Positions 1 to 9,904 of a DNA stretch of 64,000 bases are shown in pieces. Location: positions 1-64,000 of the forward strand of contig NZ_FNVG01000023.1 of NCBI RefSeq assembly GCF_900107935.1, written 5' to 3'. Origin of the DNA: Vibrio hangzhouensis. GTDB lineage: Bacteria > Pseudomonadota > Gammaproteobacteria > Enterobacterales > Vibrionaceae. A model generated the notes under the pieces. The model did no database searches. It was not told the DNA's origin and saw only the letters and a list, made by a program, of their open reading frames with translations. Position numbers and translations under genes: made by a program. Every line of letters begins with the position of its first letter. Positions within the stretch are counted from its first letter, which is position 1.

Positions 1-179
1 TCATCGGTGCAGGTTAAGCCTGATAGCCAATAAAGGACGGGCACTGGATTGTCGGCACTTGCCTCTGGTGGCAAGTAAATCGCAAAGCGCATCGAGCAGT
101 TGAGTACATTAGAGCTATGTTGGTATTGCTTGTGCCAGCCACCAAATACTTTGGCTTGGCTTACATTTTCGATTGTCAT
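1..179 (-). CDS. fghA: S-formylglutathione hydrolase, N-terminal part (cut by window edge)
   Basis: Only the first 59 codons are in the window. The start ATG is at 177-179 on the minus strand, with AGGT about 8 bases upstream. The peptide begins MTIENVSQAKVFGGWHKQ and contains PVLYWLSGLTCTD, which matches the N-terminal beta-sheet and oxyanion-hole region of the FrmB/FghA esterase family (E. coli FrmB has PVLYWLSGLTC). The family hydrolyses S-formylglutathione to formate and glutathione in the cytoplasm, the step after FrmA. It lies downstream of frmA on the same strand, separated by 130 bp that hold a tandem repeat. The catalytic serine lies beyond the window, so activity cannot be judged from this part. 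Confidence 0.9.
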   Translation of the reverse strand, partial: MTIENVSQAKVFGGWHKQYQHSSNVLNCSMRFAIYLPPEASADNPVPVLYWLSGLTCTD

Positions 180-203
180 TTTATATACCTAGAATACACT
201 TTC

Positions 204-300
204 AGGACCAAGGACCAAGGACCAAGGACCAAGGACCAAGGACCAAGGACCAAGGACCAAGGACCAAGGACCAAGGACCAAGGACCAAGGACCAAGGACC
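204..300. repeat. Heptanucleotide tandem repeat (AGGACCA)n
   Basis: Thirteen perfect copies of the 7-bp unit AGGACCA run from 204 to 294, followed by a partial fourteenth copy (AGGACC) to 300. The array fills most of the gap between the frmA stop (310) and the fghA start (179). On the transcribed minus strand it reads TGGTCCT repeated. It ends about 24 bp upstream of the fghA start and does not include its ribosome binding site. An open frame across it (117-323, plus strand) only spells a repeated RTKDQGP peptide and is not a gene. Confidence 0.97.
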
Positions 301-309
301 CAGAAACTA

Positions 310-1500
<1,191 letters not shown>

Positions 1501-1526
1501 TCACACCGTTTGCATCAGATGGAGTC

Positions 1527-1554
1527 AGTATATTTATTTCTCAAATAATGATAA
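1527..1554 (-). promoter_or_regulatory. Candidate frmA promoter
   Basis: Read on the minus strand, TTATCA (1549-1554) and TATACT (1527-1532) are separated by 16 bases and lie about 95 bp upstream of the frmA start. The -10 match is good and the -35 is weak. This is a reading by eye only. Confidence 0.35.
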
Positions 1555-1575
1555 TTGGCGTAATTTGAAATACAC

Positions 1576-1593
1576 TATTACTTATTTGTAATA
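1576..1593. promoter_or_regulatory. Dyad upstream of the LysR gene, candidate operator
   Basis: TATTAC and GTAATA form a perfect 6-bp inverted repeat with a 6-base spacer, ending 12 bp before the LysR start codon in the frmA/LysR divergent region. LysR-type proteins bind dyads of this size near their own promoters; assignment to this regulator is inference. Confidence 0.35.
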
Positions 1594-1605
1594 ATGTGGG
1601 AAGTC

Positions 1606-2490
1606 ATGGCGAACTGGGAAGGGATCAATGAGTTTGTTGCGGTGGCAGAAACTCAGAGTTTTACTGCTGCAGCTGAAAAATTGTCTACGTCTGTGGCGAA
1701 TATCAGCCGAAGAGTAAATGCACTGGAGGAAAAGCTTGGCGTTAAGTTGTTCGTGCGAACCACTCGTAAAGTGTCGGTGACAGAGGTGGGGGCCACTTAC
1801 TATCAGCATTGTAAACCTTTGGTTGATGGTCTGGCGCTAGCCGAACTGGCGATAACACAGTTACAGTCGACACCAAAAGGCAAAATAAAAATGACTGCGC
1901 CGGTGACATTTGGTGAGCAGGTGTTGGCACCGTTAATGCACCAGTTTCTTCTGGAGCATCCCCAGATTGAACTGGATCTTATTTTGTCCAATCAAAAGAT
2001 GAATCTGGTGGAAGAAAACTTCGATCTTGCGGTTCGTTTAGGGCGCTTGGAAGACTCCACTATGATGGCGCGTAAACTGCTGGATCGGCATGTCTTTGTC
2101 TGTGCAAGCCCGCAATATATTGAAAAGCATGGAGAACCTTACACTCTGTCAGAACTGAAACGTCATAATTGTTTGCGTGGTTCGACAAAGTACTGGCGTT
2201 TTGATGAGAAAGGCGCTGAGCGTCTGATTCATGTGGAAGGGCGTATGCAATGCAACAGTGGTTACGCGCTGGTGGATGCAGCGTTAAAAGGGTTAGGCAT
2301 TGTGCAGCTTCCCGATTATTATGTGCAGCCTTATTTGGAAGCCGGCGATTTAGTCGAAGTGCTGAAACCCTATCGAGGTGACCGCGAAGGGATTTGGGCT
2401 TTGTATCCGCAAAATCGCATGCTTACGTCCAAAGTACGGACATTAATTGACTATTTATCAGAAGCACTGAGTCGAGATAATCATGACTGA
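1606..2490 (+). CDS. LysR-family transcriptional regulator
   Basis: A 294-residue protein with an N-terminal winged helix-turn-helix (about residues 3-60; FTAAAEKLSTSVANISRRV is the recognition-helix region) and a C-terminal periplasmic-binding-like effector domain, the standard LysR layout and length. The start at 1606 (MANWEG) is preferred over an ATG at 1594 because GGGAAG lies just upstream of it. It is divergent from frmA, and the frmA-LysR pairing suggests that it controls formaldehyde detoxification; the inducer cannot be read from sequence. Its 3' end overlaps tadA by 8 bp, so the two may be co-translated. Confidence 0.88.
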   Translation: MANWEGINEFVAVAETQSFTAAAEKLSTSVANISRRVNALEEKLGVKLFVRTTRKVSVTEVGATYYQHCKPLVDGLALAELAITQLQSTPKGKIKMTAPVTFGEQVLAPLMHQFLLEHPQIELDLILSNQKMNLVEENFDLAVRLGRLEDSTMMARKLLDRHVFVCASPQYIEKHGEPYTLSELKRHNCLRGSTKYWRFDEKGAERLIHVEGRMQCNSGYALVDAALKGLGIVQLPDYYVQPYLEAGDLVEVLKPYRGDREGIWALYPQNRMLTSKVRTLIDYLSEALSRDNHD

Positions 2491-3022
2491 AACCACATTG
2501 TCCCCACAGTTTAGCGATCAGGATTACCAATACATGCAACGCGCAATGGAGCTTGCTGCGCTCGCGGAGCAAGAAGGGGAAGTGCCAGTTGGAGCGGTGT
2601 TGGTTAAAGATGGCCAGGTAATTGCTGAAGGCTGGAATCAGTCCATAGGACATCATGATGCATCAGCACACGCAGAAATGCAGGTGATCCGTAAAGCGGG
2701 GCAAATACTTGAAAATTATCGGTTGCTGGATACCACGCTGTACGTCACCTTAGAGCCTTGCCCTATGTGCGCCGGTGCATTGCTGCATAGCCGGGTTAAA
2801 CGCATAGTGTTTGGTGCTCCGGATCTCAAAGCTGGCGCAGCAGGAACGGTGCTCAACTTATTTGAGAGCCAGGCGTCTTACCATTATGCCGATGTGGAGT
2901 CAGGGTTAATGGAGCAAGAATGCCGACATCAATTGCAGTCGTTCTTTAAGCGTCGTCGTAAAGAGATTAAGGCGGCTAAACAGGCCCGGCGTGAAGCCGA
3001 TGAGAAACATGAGGATTTTTAG
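2483..3022 (+). CDS. tadA: tRNA-specific adenosine deaminase
   Basis: A 179-residue enzyme that deaminates A34 to inosine in the anticodon of tRNA-Arg(ACG). The zinc-dependent cytidine/adenosine deaminase motifs are complete: His63-Ala-Glu65 (HAE) and PCPMC with Cys93 and Cys96. The C-terminus is basic (FKRRRKEIKAAKQARR), as in other TadA proteins, for tRNA contact. The ATG at 2483 lies inside the end of the LysR gene (8-bp overlap). A tadA gene next to mltF and purL is a conserved gammaproteobacterial order. Confidence 0.96.
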   Translation: MTETTLSPQFSDQDYQYMQRAMELAALAEQEGEVPVGAVLVKDGQVIAEGWNQSIGHHDASAHAEMQVIRKAGQILENYRLLDTTLYVTLEPCPMCAGALLHSRVKRIVFGAPDLKAGAAGTVLNLFESQASYHYADVESGLMEQECRHQLQSFFKRRRKEIKAAKQARREADEKHEDF

Positions 3023-3056
3023 CAAACATCTGCTAAGCAGATGCTTGCTGTCTTTG
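3021..3056 (+). terminator. Probable tadA terminator hairpin
   Basis: A stem of CATCTGC/GCAGATG with loop TAA is extended by AGCAA/TTGCT across a single A-C mismatch, starting at the tadA stop codon. The following GTCTTTGGTTT is only moderately T-rich, so termination may be partial. Confidence 0.6.
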
Positions 3057-3074
3057 GTTTATGATGTTTCTGGC

Positions 3075-3212
3075 TTAAGAGTCCAGTAACTGCATAAACG
3101 CGCGGTGACGCCAGATAACTTTTTTCTTATTATTGGCGACTTTTCGTTTGCGGCGGTTTGCTGCCACCGTCTTATTAAGGCGTTTAGATTGCTGTCTTCT
3201 CCTTGCAAGCAT
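3075..3212 (-). CDS. Small highly basic protein, 45 residues, function unknown
   Basis: An open frame of 45 codons plus TAA on the minus strand, preceded by AGGAGGT seven bases before its ATG, the strongest Shine-Dalgarno sequence in the neighbourhood. The product begins MLARRRQQSKRLNKTV and is about one-third Arg or Lys, with a short C-terminal segment WRHRAFMQLLDS. The composition resembles small ribosome- or nucleic-acid-binding proteins, but I do not recognise the family. A short dyad, CACAA-TAT-TTGTG (3262-3274), lies upstream. The gene is downstream of mltF on the same strand, but a strong hairpin separates them. The call as a real gene rests on the ribosome binding site and basic composition. 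Confidence 0.65.
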   Translation of the reverse strand: MLARRRQQSKRLNKTVAANRRKRKVANNKKKVIWRHRAFMQLLDS

Positions 3213-3502
3213 AAAACTACCTCCTATCACTAAAGATAAACCTCTCCGATCTGTATCTATTCACAATATTTGTGTCATAGACTTCCTTATCAATGGACTG
3301 AATGTCGGAGTACGAAACGCAATTGCTCTCATCCACTCAAAGAGAGCGATCTCAGCGAGAAAGCTTCGTATCGGGATGAATTGTCATTTGCGCAGAGTTT
3401 ACAGTAGATACGGACGTACCCACCTGAAGAGATTATCTCGCTGACCCTCGGGTCAACCAACGATCTATCTCAAACTTTAATGTAAGGGCTTGAGACAAAG
3501 AA
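3213..3502. other. Intergenic region between the mini-gene and mltF terminator
   Basis: No further gene is visible on either strand. It presumably carries the minus-strand promoter of the 45-residue gene. The only feature I can point to is the dyad CACAATATTTGTG at 3262-3274. I see no tRNA-like or recognised small-RNA structure. Confidence 0.5.
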
Positions 3503-3541
3503 TTCAAGTGTGCGAAGTGAGAACAAAATCGCACACTTGAA
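3503..3541 (-). terminator. mltF terminator
   Basis: A perfect 13-bp inverted repeat, TTCAAGTGTGCGA (3503-3515) and TCGCACACTTGAA (3529-3541), with a 13-base loop, begins 13 bp after the mltF stop. The downstream minus-strand sequence TTCTTTGTCT is moderately T-rich. Confidence 0.75.
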
Positions 3542-3553
3542 AAGTTGTGATAT

Positions 3554-5128
3554 TTAACGGCCGGTATTACCACCAACCGCAGGAGGTGCTGAGGGTGCCG
3601 CGCTACTGACGCTGCTAGTGGTCGATGATTCCGCACCTGACACAGGGGGGAGTGCTGGTATAACGGTCAGGTCTTCGGTATTGATCTCTTGCTCGGCCTG
3701 CGCTGCAATTTGCTTATCAACATGGCCAATGATGCTCTGGTAATAGCGTCGGATGTTTTCAACGTAATTGCGAGCTTCGTCACCGCGCGCATAACCGTAG
3801 CGAGTCTGACGGTAGTACTTCTTCTGACGCAGCAAAGGTAATCGATCTTTTACATCCGCCCAGGCATCGGGGTCACCGCCTTGCTGCTTCGTCAGGCGAC
3901 GAGCATCCATCATGTGACCGAAGCCTACGTTGTAAGAGGCGAGCGCAAACCAGATTTTTTCGTGCTCCGAGATTGAGTCGGGCACTCGGTCGACGATGCG
4001 ACGTAAGTATTCAACCCCTCCCCGAACGGATTGCTCAGGGTCTAGTCGATTGGTGACTCCAACACTTTTTGCAGTAGGCAGTGTCAGCATCATCATACCC
4101 CTTACCCCAGTTGGCGATTTGGCCAGAGGTTTCCAGTGGGATTCCTGGTACGCGAGTGCCGCGATAAGGCGCCAGTCAAATTCGTTCGAGTATTGTTTGA
4201 ACAGAGGAGACCATTTTGGCAGGGTATCGTCGAGAGCCCGGATGAATGCACGGGTGTCCACATAATCAAAGACACCAATGTGCCCGATGTATTTCTCTTC
4301 GAGATTAGCCAGTTCTCCCGTCTGCTTCAGACGTCCAAAGAACTCAATCATCAGGGCATACAGGCTTTCGTCTTCAGACTTACGCATATACCAGGAGATA
4401 GGCTGGTCTTCTGTCATTTCGAATGCCAGAGCGAGATCGGGGTAGATGCGCTGAGAGAGCGAAAGTTCTACCGAATCCGCCATGGTGAAATTGAGTAGTC
4501 CTTCAGATACTTGTTTTAGCAGATCGTTGACATCCGCATTATCGTCGACGTAGTAGCGAAAATCTGGGTTCTGCTGTGCAACGTGAGTCAGGGTCTTTTC
4601 AAAGTGAGAGTCTTTGACAACTGCAAATATCTCTTCGCCTTCGGCTTTATCAAGCAACTGCTCCTGATTGTTCAGCAATTGCTCCAGATTACGGGGGCGC
4701 CATTGGCCTTTTTTGTACACCACCTGCTGACTGACGTAGTAGTAGGCCGGGCCAGCCCTGAAGCTACGAATGCGTTCCGGTGACTGACTCAGGCCTGCCG
4801 CGATTATGTCGATTTCACCCTTTTGCAATGCCGGGAATAAACTGGCTTGTCGAAAAGCTGGCTTCATCTCCAGTTTTACACCGAGTTCATCAGCAAACTG
4901 TCTGGCCAGCTCGTAATCAAGCCCAGTTGGGCCGTCGGGACCAATGTAGTAGGAGAGTTGGTTATTCAGCGTGCCCACTCTGAGAACGCCTCGCTCTTTG
5001 ATGTTTTCAAGTTCGCTTTTCGGATCGGAATCGATTTGGCATCCGGCCATACCGATAGAAAGTAAGCAAACTGACAGCAACTTAAGCCAGCGCGTATTGA
5101 GCCAACAAACGACAGAAAGATTTTGCAT
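3554..5128 (-). CDS. mltF: Membrane-bound lytic murein transglycosylase F
   Basis: A 524-residue lipoprotein that cleaves peptidoglycan glycan strands to 1,6-anhydro products. An N-terminal hydrophobic stretch leads to MAGC with the probable lipidated Cys30. A solute-binding-protein type 3 domain (about residues 40-270, starting GVLRVGTLNNQ) precedes an SLT catalytic domain (about 290-430) with the motif AYQESHW holding the catalytic glutamate and GVRGMMMLT. The tail after residue 480 is Ser/Ala/Pro-rich and low complexity. Domain order and length match MltF. It is divergent from purL, the arrangement also seen in E. coli. Confidence 0.95.
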   Translation of the reverse strand: MQNLSVVCWLNTRWLKLLSVCLLSIGMAGCQIDSDPKSELENIKERGVLRVGTLNNQLSYYIGPDGPTGLDYELARQFADELGVKLEMKPAFRQASLFPALQKGEIDIIAAGLSQSPERIRSFRAGPAYYYVSQQVVYKKGQWRPRNLEQLLNNQEQLLDKAEGEEIFAVVKDSHFEKTLTHVAQQNPDFRYYVDDNADVNDLLKQVSEGLLNFTMADSVELSLSQRIYPDLALAFEMTEDQPISWYMRKSEDESLYALMIEFFGRLKQTGELANLEEKYIGHIGVFDYVDTRAFIRALDDTLPKWSPLFKQYSNEFDWRLIAALAYQESHWKPLAKSPTGVRGMMMLTLPTAKSVGVTNRLDPEQSVRGGVEYLRRIVDRVPDSISEHEKIWFALASYNVGFGHMMDARRLTKQQGGDPDAWADVKDRLPLLRQKKYYRQTRYGYARGDEARNYVENIRRYYQSIIGHVDKQIAAQAEQEINTEDLTVIPALPPVSGAESSTTSSVSSAAPSAPPAVGGNTGR

Positions 5129-5266
5129 TAATTCATATATCTCACAATGTTAGTGCTGCCTTTATACCAAAGCTGGGCTACTTGGCAAAGCAAGATGGCA
5201 CAAACTACCGAGAGTGGTCACTTTATCACCACCGAAGGGGGAATTTAGGCAAATAGAAAAAAAATG

Positions 5267-5282
5267 ACGAAAACGTTTGCGT
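5267..5282. promoter_or_regulatory. PurR box upstream of purL
   Basis: ACGAAAACGTTTGCGT differs at one position from the PurR palindrome ACGCAAACGTTTGCGT. It lies just upstream of the purL promoter, the expected place for repression by PurR with hypoxanthine or guanine. Confidence 0.9.
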
Positions 5283-5288
5283 TAGCGG

Positions 5289-5317
5289 TTACGTCACAAA
5301 AAAAAATCCTCTATAAT
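5289..5317 (+). promoter_or_regulatory. purL: purL promoter
   Basis: TATAAT (5312-5317) is a perfect -10, with TTACGT (5289-5294) as a weak -35 at 17-bp spacing. The PurR box ends 6 bp upstream, so repressor binding would block the -35 region. The untranslated leader would be about 100 bases. Confidence 0.75.
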
Positions 5318-5424
5318 ACCGCCGCATCAAGGCAGGATAAATTGTTATAAGTTCAGTGTATTAATATAACTGTTTGAATTTATACTAATTTCACCTCAAT
5401 CAACTGCATAAGAGACCTAAGCAC

Positions 5425-8400
5425 ATGAGAATTTTGCGTGGTTCCCCAGCTCTTTCTGAGTTTCGTGTTAACAAGCTACTAGAGCTTTGTCGTGAACTAA
5501 ACCTACCAGTTACCGGTATTTACGCTGAGTTTGCCCACTTTGCCGACCTAACGGCAGACCTGGATGCGTCTGAAGTTGAAAAATTAGAGAAGTTGCTGAC
5601 TTACGGTCCAACTATCGAAGAGCACGAGCCAACTGGCACGCTGCTTCTAGTGACACCTCGCCCTGGCACTATCTCGCCTTGGTCTTCTAAATCTACAGAT
5701 ATCGCCAATAACTGTGGTCTGGACAAAGTGACTCGTTTAGAACGTGGCACTGCATATTACGTAGAAACATCAAATGAGCTGACTGAGCTTCAGCTTGTAG
5801 AGCTTAAAGCGGTGATCCACGACCGTATGATGGAAGTGGTATTCTCTGACTTCGAATCAGCGGCAGCACTGTTCCAGGTAGCAGAGCCGGCGCCAGTTGC
5901 CGACGTAGATCTACTCAATGGTGGTCGTAAAGCTCTAGAAGAAGCGAACGTAACACTAGGTCTTGCACTTGCAGAAGATGAAATTGACTACCTAGTTGAA
6001 AGCTTTGTGACTAAGCTGGAGCGCAACCCAACAGACATCGAATTGATGATGTTTGCACAGGCGAACTCTGAGCACTGCCGCCACAAGATTTTCAACGCAG
6101 ACTGGACAATCGACGGCGTTAAGCAAGACAAGTCGCTGTTCAAGATGATCAAAAACACATTTGAAACGACACCAGACCACGTTCTGTCTGCATACAAAGA
6201 TAACGCAGCGGTAATGGAAGGCTCTGAAGTAGGTCGTTTCTTCCCAGATCCAAAAACACGTCAATACGGCTACAACCACGAGAAAGCGCACATCCTAATG
6301 AAGGTGGAAACACACAACCACCCAACGGCGATTTCTCCATGGCCAGGTGCGTCGACAGGCAGCGGCGGTGAAATCCGTGACGAAGGCGCAACAGGTATCG
6401 GCGGTAAGCCAAAAGCAGGTCTTGTAGGCTTTACGACTTCTAACCTTCGCATTCCTGGCTTCGAGCAGCCTTGGGAAACAGACTTTGGTAAGCCTGGTCG
6501 TATCGTTAACGCACTGGATATCATGCTAGAAGGTCCACTAGGTGGCGCAGCGTTCAATAACGAATTTGGTCGTCCAAACCTACTTGGTTACTTCCGTACC
6601 TACGAAGAGAAGGTAACGTCTCACGCTGGTGAAGAAGTTCGTGGTTACCATAAGCCAATCATGATTGCTGGTGGTATGGGTAACATCCGTGACGAGCACG
6701 TTCAGAAGAAAGAGATCCCTGTAGGTGCAAGCCTAATCGTACTTGGTGGTCCTGCAATGAACATCGGTCTTGGTGGCGGTGCAGCTTCTTCTATGGCATC
6801 TGGTCAGTCTGCTGAAGACCTAGACTTTGCATCAGTACAGCGTGAAAACCCAGAGATGGAGCGTCGCTGTCAAGAGGTGATCGACCGCTGCTGGCAGCTA
6901 GGTGAAGACAACCCAATCGCCTTTATCCATGATGTGGGCGCGGGCGGTATCTCAAACGCACTTCCTGAGCTAGTTGATGATGGTGAGCGCGGTGGTATCT
7001 TCCAGCTACGTGACGTACCAAATGATGAACCTGGCATGAGCCCACTTGAGATCTGGTGTAACGAATCTCAAGAACGCTATGTAATGGCGGTAGCGCCAGA
7101 GAACATGGAAGCATTCGATGCTATCTGTAAGCGTGAGCGCGCACCTTACGCAGTAGTGGGTGTCGCAACAGAAGAGCGTGAACTGAAACTTGAAGATTCA
7201 CACTTCGACAACACGCCAATCGATATGCCTATGGATATCCTTCTAGGCAAAACGCCGAAGATGCACCGTGATGCGAAAACACTGAAAGTAGACAGCCCAG
7301 CGATCGTTCGCGAAGGTATTGAAATGAACGATGCGGTTGACCGCGTTCTTCGCCTACCAACTGTGGCTGAAAAAACATTCCTAATCACCATCGGTGACCG
7401 CACAGTAACGGGCCTTGTTGCTCGCGACCAGATGGTTGGTCCTTGGCAGGTACCGGTGGCAAACTGCGCCGTAACGGCAGCGAGCTATGACACTTACCAC
7501 GGTGAAGCGATGTCTATGGGTGAGCGCACACCAGTGGCTCTACTAGACTTCGGCGCTTCTGCTCGTCTAGCCGTAGGTGAGTCTCTGACTAACATTGCAG
7601 CGACAGACATCGGCGACATTAAGCGCATCAAGCTATCGGCTAACTGGATGTCTCCAGCGGGTCACCCAGGTGAAGACGCGGGTCTTTACGAAGCGGTGAA
7701 AGCGGTTGGTGAAGAGCTATGTCCGGCACTGGGTCTGACTATCCCGGTAGGTAAAGACTCAATGTCGATGAAGACTAAGTGGAACGAGAATGGTGAAGAC
7801 AAAGAAGTGACGTCTCCACTTTCACTGGTTATCACTGCGTTTGGCCGTGTAGAAGATGTTCGTAAGACGGTAACGCCGCAGCTTCGCACAGACAAAGGTG
7901 ATTCATCACTCGTTCTTGTTGACCTGGGTAACGGTAAGAACCGTCTGGGCGCAACGGCATTGGCACAGGTTTACAAGCAGCTTGGTGATAAGCCAGCAGA
8001 CGTCGACAATGCAGAGCAGCTAAAAGGCTTCTTCGATGCGATGCAGTCTCTTGTTCGTGATGACAAGCTTGTGGCTTACCACGACAAAGGTGATGGTGGT
8101 CTATTTGTAACGCTTGCTGAGATGGCATTTGCCGGTCACTGTGGTGTGAAAGCAGACATTGTTGACCTTGGTGAGGACGCACTAGCGACACTATTTAACG
8201 AAGAGCTAGGTGCGGTTGTTCAGGTTAAGAATGACGACCTAGAAGCAGTGAAAGCAGTGCTAGCCGCTAACGGCCTAGAAGCATGTTCTCACGTGATCGG
8301 CAGCGTTGAAGCGTCTGATAACTTCGTTATCACTTCAGGTGATGCTGTGGTAATCGAGCGCTCTCGCACTGAACTACGTACTATCTGGGCTGAAACAACA

Positions 8401-9324
8401 CACAAGATGCAGTCTCTGCGTGACAACTCAGCATGTGCAGACCAAGAACACGAAGCGAAGAAAGACAACTCTGACCCAGGTCTGAACGTGAAACTGAGCT
8501 TTGACGTCAGCGAAGACGTTGCAGCACCATACATCGCAACCGGCGCTAAGCCTAAGATGGCGATTCTTCGTGAGCAGGGTGTGAACTCTCACGTCGAAAT
8601 GGCAGCAGCGTTTGACCGTGCTGGCTTTGAAGCAACAGACATTCACATGAGCGACATCCTAACGGGTCAAGCTGTGCTAGAAGAGTACCAAGGTCTTGTG
8701 GCTTGTGGCGGCTTCTCTTACGGTGACGTTCTGGGTGCGGGTGAAGGTTGGGCGAAGTCTATTCTGTTCAACGAGCAAGCACGTGACCAGTTCCAGAGCT
8801 TCTTCCACCGTGAAGACACCTTCTCGCTGGGTGTATGTAACGGCTGTCAGATGCTATCGAACCTGAAAGAGCTGATCCCTGGTGCAGACCTATGGCCACG
8901 CTTCGTTCGTAACGAATCTGAGCGCTTTGAAGCTCGCTTCAGCCTGGTCGAAGTTCAGAAGTCAGACTCTATCTTCTTCGAAGGCATGGAAGGTTCACGT
9001 ATGCCAATCGCGGTATCTCACGGTGAAGGTCGCGTAGAAGTTCGCGACACTGACCACCTAAACGCAATTGAAGCATCTGGTACGGTAGCGGTACGTTACG
9101 TTGATAACAACGGTAACCCAACGCAGCAGTATCCAAATAACCCGAACGGTTCACCGAACGCCATCACAGGTCTAACGACTCGAGACGGTCGTGTGACGAT
9201 CATGATGCCGCACCCAGAGCGTGTATTCCGTACGGTTGCTAATTCTTGGGCACCTGAGTCTTGGGGTGAAGACAGTGCCTGGATGCGTATGTTCCGCAAC
9301 GCTCGCGTGAACGTAGGTAAGTAA
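5425..9324 (+). CDS. purL: Phosphoribosylformylglycinamidine synthase
   Basis: A 1299-residue large-type PurL carrying out the fourth step of de novo purine synthesis: FGAR, glutamine and ATP to FGAM. It has an N-terminal PurS-like domain, two AIRS-type ATP-binding halves ([17 protein letters not shown] around residue 290) and a C-terminal class I glutaminase. The glutaminase triad is visible as Cys1138 (LGVCNGCQM), His1263 and Glu1265 (MPHPER). Length matches the E. coli enzyme (1295). Codon usage is strongly biased, as in highly expressed genes. It is a single-gene unit with its own promoter, PurR box and terminator. Confidence 0.98.
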   Translation: MRILRGSPALSEFRVNKLLELCRELNLPVTGIYAEFAHFADLTADLDASEVEKLEKLLTYGPTIEEHEPTGTLLLVTPRPGTISPWSSKSTDIANNCGLDKVTRLERGTAYYVETSNELTELQLVELKAVIHDRMMEVVFSDFESAAALFQVAEPAPVADVDLLNGGRKALEEANVTLGLALAEDEIDYLVESFVTKLERNPTDIELMMFAQANSEHCRHKIFNADWTIDGVKQDKSLFKMIKNTFETTPDHVLSAYKDNAAVMEGSEVGRFFPDPKTRQYGYNHEKAHILMKVETHNHPTAISPWPGASTGSGGEIRDEGATGIGGKPKAGLVGFTTSNLRIPGFEQPWETDFGKPGRIVNALDIMLEGPLGGAAFNNEFGRPNLLGYFRTYEEKVTSHAGEEVRGYHKPIMIAGGMGNIRDEHVQKKEIPVGASLIVLGGPAMNIGLGGGAASSMASGQSAEDLDFASVQRENPEMERRCQEVIDRCWQLGEDNPIAFIHDVGAGGISNALPELVDDGERGGIFQLRDVPNDEPGMSPLEIWCNESQERYVMAVAPENMEAFDAICKRERAPYAVVGVATEERELKLEDSHFDNTPIDMPMDILLGKTPKMHRDAKTLKVDSPAIVREGIEMNDAVDRVLRLPTVAEKTFLITIGDRTVTGLVARDQMVGPWQVPVANCAVTAASYDTYHGEAMSMGERTPVALLDFGASARLAVGESLTNIAATDIGDIKRIKLSANWMSPAGHPGEDAGLYEAVKAVGEELCPALGLTIPVGKDSMSMKTKWNENGEDKEVTSPLSLVITAFGRVEDVRKTVTPQLRTDKGDSSLVLVDLGNGKNRLGATALAQVYKQLGDKPADVDNAEQLKGFFDAMQSLVRDDKLVAYHDKGDGGLFVTLAEMAFAGHCGVKADIVDLGEDALATLFNEELGAVVQVKNDDLEAVKAVLAANGLEACSHVIGSVEASDNFVITSGDAVVIERSRTELRTIWAETTHKMQSLRDNSACADQEHEAKKDNSDPGLNVKLSFDVSEDVAAPYIATGAKPKMAILREQGVNSHVEMAAAFDRAGFEATDIHMSDILTGQAVLEEYQGLVACGGFSYGDVLGAGEGWAKSILFNEQARDQFQSFFHREDTFSLGVCNGCQMLSNLKELIPGADLWPRFVRNESERFEARFSLVEVQKSDSIFFEGMEGSRMPIAVSHGEGRVEVRDTDHLNAIEASGTVAVRYVDNNGNPTQQYPNNPNGSPNAITGLTTRDGRVTIMMPHPERVFRTVANSWAPESWGEDSAWMRMFRNARVNVGK

Positions 9325-9374
9325 TCTAAGTCAGGTTATTACCTTAAGCGTTATCGCTAAGTGATTAATGAAGT

Positions 9375-9403
9375 CCTCAGTGGAAACACTGGGGGCTTTT
9401 TTT
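9375..9403 (+). terminator. purL terminator
   Basis: CCTCAGTG and CACTGGGG pair (one G-T pair) around the loop GAAA, followed by CTTTTTTT. Confidence 0.85.
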
Positions 9404-9568
9404 CTATATATTCCAGCAAAATTGTTTAACTTACACCGTGAGGCTACTTTGGGGAGAAAAACTCAGAGCGTCAGCGCTCGATTTGTGTTCTAATACCGCG
9501 CTGGCTTAGGGATGGCCAGCATTGCATTGCTGGAATATCCCTTAACAAAGTCTTTAGGAAATGCATAA

Positions 9569-9811
9569 ATGTCTGAAAATAAAAAGTTTACTATCCGTAT
9601 CACGGAAAAACGTAATGGTTGGGCGGCAGAAATTATTCGTCAGGTGACTGCTCGTAGAACAGCAGTATCAAAGCGTGAGATGGGTTTTGAAAGCGAAGAA
9701 TTAGCGCAGGCTTGGGCTGAAAAAGAACTGGCGGGTTTTATTGAAAACCAAGCAAAGCGTAATGAGCGCAAAGCCGAAACAAGAAAGGCTAAGGTGACAA
9801 AAGAGGATTGA
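9569..9811 (+). CDS. DUF3622 family protein
   Basis: An 80-residue cytoplasmic protein, MSENKKFTIRITEKRNGW at the N-terminus, that I recognise as the DUF3622 type common in Vibrionaceae. The first half looks like a small beta-rich unit (FTIRITEKRNGWAAEI) and the second half is a charged helix rich in Lys, Arg and Glu (AKRNERKAETRKAKV). There is no signal peptide or membrane segment. No function is known to me. It is monocistronic, with a bidirectional terminator behind it. A short dyad, GAGCG-TCAG-CGCTC (9466-9479), lies upstream in its probable promoter region. Confidence 0.75.
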   Translation: MSENKKFTIRITEKRNGWAAEIIRQVTARRTAVSKREMGFESEELAQAWAEKELAGFIENQAKRNERKAETRKAKVTKED

Positions 9812-9854
9812 TCCTCGATGCCTTTTTGAATTGAAAAGGTATCTTGAAAATATA

Positions 9855-9885
9855 AAAAAGCCGCGGAGTCTTTCTGCGGCTTTTT
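9855..9885. terminator. Bidirectional terminator, DUF3622 gene / GT9 gene
   Basis: GCCGC and GCGGC arms are flanked by A6 on the left and T5 on the right, so the hairpin can serve both convergent genes. Confidence 0.85.
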
Positions 9886-9904
9886 CATTTCGGGTAATAA
9901 GCAC

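Noticed and set aside
3133-3444. Plus-strand 103-codon frame between tadA and mltF
   Set aside because: It runs antisense to the better supported 45-residue gene and has no ribosome binding site or recognisable protein features.
9466-9479. Short dyad GAGCG-TCAG-CGCTC upstream of the DUF3622 gene as an operator or small RNA
   Set aside because: Five-base arms are too short to claim anything without conservation data.
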